From: CAZFCK01 sp964517355
Lineage (GTDB): Bacteria > Desulfobacterota > Desulfovibrionia > Desulfovibrionales > Desulfovibrionaceae
Assembly (NCBI GenBank): GCA_964517355.1
Contig: CAZFCK010000045.1
Location: 1-24,908, forward strand
DNA length: 24,908 nucleotides
Direction of reading: 5' to 3'
This document shows, piece by piece, positions 23,860 to 24,908 of the stretch. A program made the translations under genes and the position numbers. How positions within the stretch are numbered: the stretch's first letter is position 1; each line of letters begins with the position of its first letter. The notes beneath the pieces were generated by a model. The model did not search any database. It saw nothing but the letters and a program-made list of their open reading frames with translations, and was not told the origin of the DNA.

Positions 23860-24726
23860 ATGGAAATAGTTTGCCCGAAATGCAATTTCAAGCGCACCAT
23901 AGATGATTCGAAGATTCCCGCGAAACGCGCCATCGTCCACTGCAAAGCCTGCGACCACCGTTTTCCGCTCAAACGCGCCCGCTCCATCGGCGTGATGATC
24001 AGCAAGGGCGGAGTGGGTAAGACAACCACTTCCGTCAACCTGGCCCATGGACTGGCCCTGCGCGACTATCGCGTACTGCTCGTGGATACCGACACCCAAG
24101 GCCAATGCGCCTACATGCTCGGCATAAAACCCAAAGCCGGACTCACGGAACTGGTGCGCGGCGACATGGAGCCGAAACAGGCCATCACCAAAGCCCGCGA
24201 CGGCCTTTGGCTGCTGGCCGGCGGCAAAAACCTCGCCGAGCTCAAACGCTTTATCGACCGCAAGGATTTCGGCGGAGAATCAACCATCTGTGAAGCCCTC
24301 ACCCCCCTGGAAGTCAATTACGACTTTATCGTTGTGGACGCCTCGCCGGGATGGGACCCGCTGACCGTCAACGTGCTCTTCTATGTCAAGGAAGTGCTCG
24401 TGCCCGTGTCCATGGAAGTCATGTCCGTTCAGGGGCTCTCGGAATTCCTCAAAAGTTTCGCCGCAATAAGAAAATACAATAAAAACGTGCAGCTCAAATA
24501 CATCCTGCCCACATTCCTCAATCGCAACAACCGCAACTCGCAGGAACTCCTCGAAGGGTTCGAAAAACTCTACGGCCGCTACCTCTGCACGCCCATCCGC
24601 TACAGCCCCCGCCTTTCCGAAGCGCCCGGCTACGGCATGACCATCTACGAATACGCAGGGGGCGACAAGGTCGTCGCCGACTACCGGCAACTCGTCAACG
24701 ACATTATCAATGAAGACGACGTGTGA
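23860..24726 (+). CDS. Zinc-ribbon (MJ0042-like) / ParA-family ATPase fusion
   Basis: This 288-aa protein starts with a zinc ribbon: C5-x2-C8 and C28-x2-C31 within a stretch that resembles MJ0042 ribbons (CPKCNF...DDSKIP...VHCKAC.HRF). From residue 42 a ParA/MinD ATPase follows: deviant Walker A KGGVGKTTTSVN (49-60, signature Lys K49 and K54), Walker A' LLVDTDTQGQ (73-82) and a Walker B-like FIVVDASPGW. ParA proteins bind DNA or surfaces in an ATP-dependent way and position cargo such as chromosomes, plasmids or protein clusters. The cargo here is unknown; the preceding RHH-like protein is the candidate partner. The ATG at 23860 has GGAG upstream. A terminator follows the stop. Confidence 0.92.
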   Translation: MEIVCPKCNFKRTIDDSKIPAKRAIVHCKACDHRFPLKRARSIGVMISKGGVGKTTTSVNLAHGLALRDYRVLLVDTDTQGQCAYMLGIKPKAGLTELVRGDMEPKQAITKARDGLWLLAGGKNLAELKRFIDRKDFGGESTICEALTPLEVNYDFIVVDASPGWDPLTVNVLFYVKEVLVPVSMEVMSVQGLSEFLKSFAAIRKYNKNVQLKYILPTFLNRNNRNSQELLEGFEKLYGRYLCTPIRYSPRLSEAPGYGMTIYEYAGGDKVVADYRQLVNDIINEDDV

Positions 24727-24736
24727 GCCTTATCCA

Positions 24737-24775
24737 AAGGCGAAGATGCGCTAGCCGGATAATCTACGCCTTTTT
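24737..24775 (+). terminator. Intrinsic terminator after the ParA-like gene
   Basis: AAGGCG and AGAT pair with ATCT and CGCCTT (one A-A mismatch between), followed by TTTTT at 24771-24775. It starts 10 bp after the ParA stop codon and closes the RHH/ParA unit. Confidence 0.75.
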
Positions 24776-24795
24776 CCATGTTGCCGTTGCGTAGC

Positions 24796-24818
24796 GGAAA
24801 CCCTTCATAAGGGTTTCC
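24796..24818. repeat. GGAAACCCTT hairpin (10-bp perfect stem)
   Basis: GGAAACCCTT-cat-AAGGGTTTCC is a perfect stem with a 3-nt loop. The core recurs in the hairpin at 19570-19593, and the flanking gagaagg is shared on the opposite strand. It may be a second terminator or a repeat family that serves as one. Confidence 0.65.
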
Positions 24819-24846
24819 TTCTCGTGCCCCCACGCGCTCCCCCTTC

Positions 24847-24908
24847 CTAGCGCATTTTCGCCTTGAAACAAGGCTCTCCCCTGGAACAATTTCCAATTGT
24901 TCCAGGGA
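24847..24908. repeat. Dispersed 62-bp hairpin repeat, copy 3 (window end)
   Basis: This copy matches 14598-14659 with one mismatch. Here the inverted repeat is perfect: CCTGGAACAATT-tcc-AATTGTTCCAGG. The window stops at the last base of the shared element, so the copy may continue beyond it. Confidence 0.9.

Overview
The window reads as a chromosomal segment of a GC-rich Gram-negative bacterium, most likely a Desulfovibrionaceae-type sulfate reducer. This is inferred from the gene mix (an orphan flgM, bactofilin, type-2 tyrS with ymdB, AroL-type shikimate kinase next to aroC, a zinc-ribbon/ParA fusion), from GC-rich genes with AT-richer spacers, and from many strong hairpin repeats in the spacers. 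No tRNA, rRNA, CRISPR array, transposase or phage gene is visible. Most genes are housekeeping or envelope functions.

Layout. 26-2319 (- strand): a multi-span YrhK-type membrane protein, a PfkB-family kinase and cutA. 2495-6165 (+): nth (endonuclease III) overlapping a GT4 glycosyltransferase by 4 nt, then a gamma-glutamyltransferase-family protein. 6170-7213 (-): polysaccharide deacetylase, divergent from a glyoxalase/VOC protein (7291-7893, +). 8102-11183 (-): UMF1-type MFS transporter, then an exported trypsin-like protease whose 3' end overlaps an exported NlpC/P60-like protein. 11334-13564 (+): exported MORN-repeat protein and M32 carboxypeptidase; the latter converges with and overlaps an EamA transporter (13518-14459, -). 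14984-15241 (+): flgM, behind a candidate sigma-28 promoter and a block of repeats. 15600-18082 (-): ymdB, tyrS and bactofilin. 18333-19322 (+): glucokinase. 19653-22301 (+): aroL, aroC (4-nt overlap) and an MJ1255-type glycosyltransferase. 22639-22872 (-): a 77-aa protein of unknown function. 23330-24726 (+): a putative ribbon-helix-helix protein followed by a zinc-ribbon/ParA fusion, ending in a good terminator.

Several spacers carry dispersed hairpin repeats. A 62-bp element occurs at 14598-14659 and 24847-24908 (one mismatch), and its first 30 bp occur at 26-55, where they supply the last nine codons and the stop codon of the YrhK-type gene. The window ends exactly at the end of a copy, so a repeat-limited contig end is possible. 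Other structured DNA includes a 52-bp perfect palindrome (15419-15470), two exact 26-bp tandem hairpin units (14675-14726), a two-hairpin element present twice (7921-7965 and 19346-19387) and nested inverted repeats ahead of the RHH/ParA pair.

The best candidate for a little-described system is the last one: a ParA-like ATPase with an N-terminal four-cysteine zinc ribbon, preceded by a likely RHH DNA-binding partner and a structured leader that could be a centromere-like site. This is an inference from domain architecture and position.
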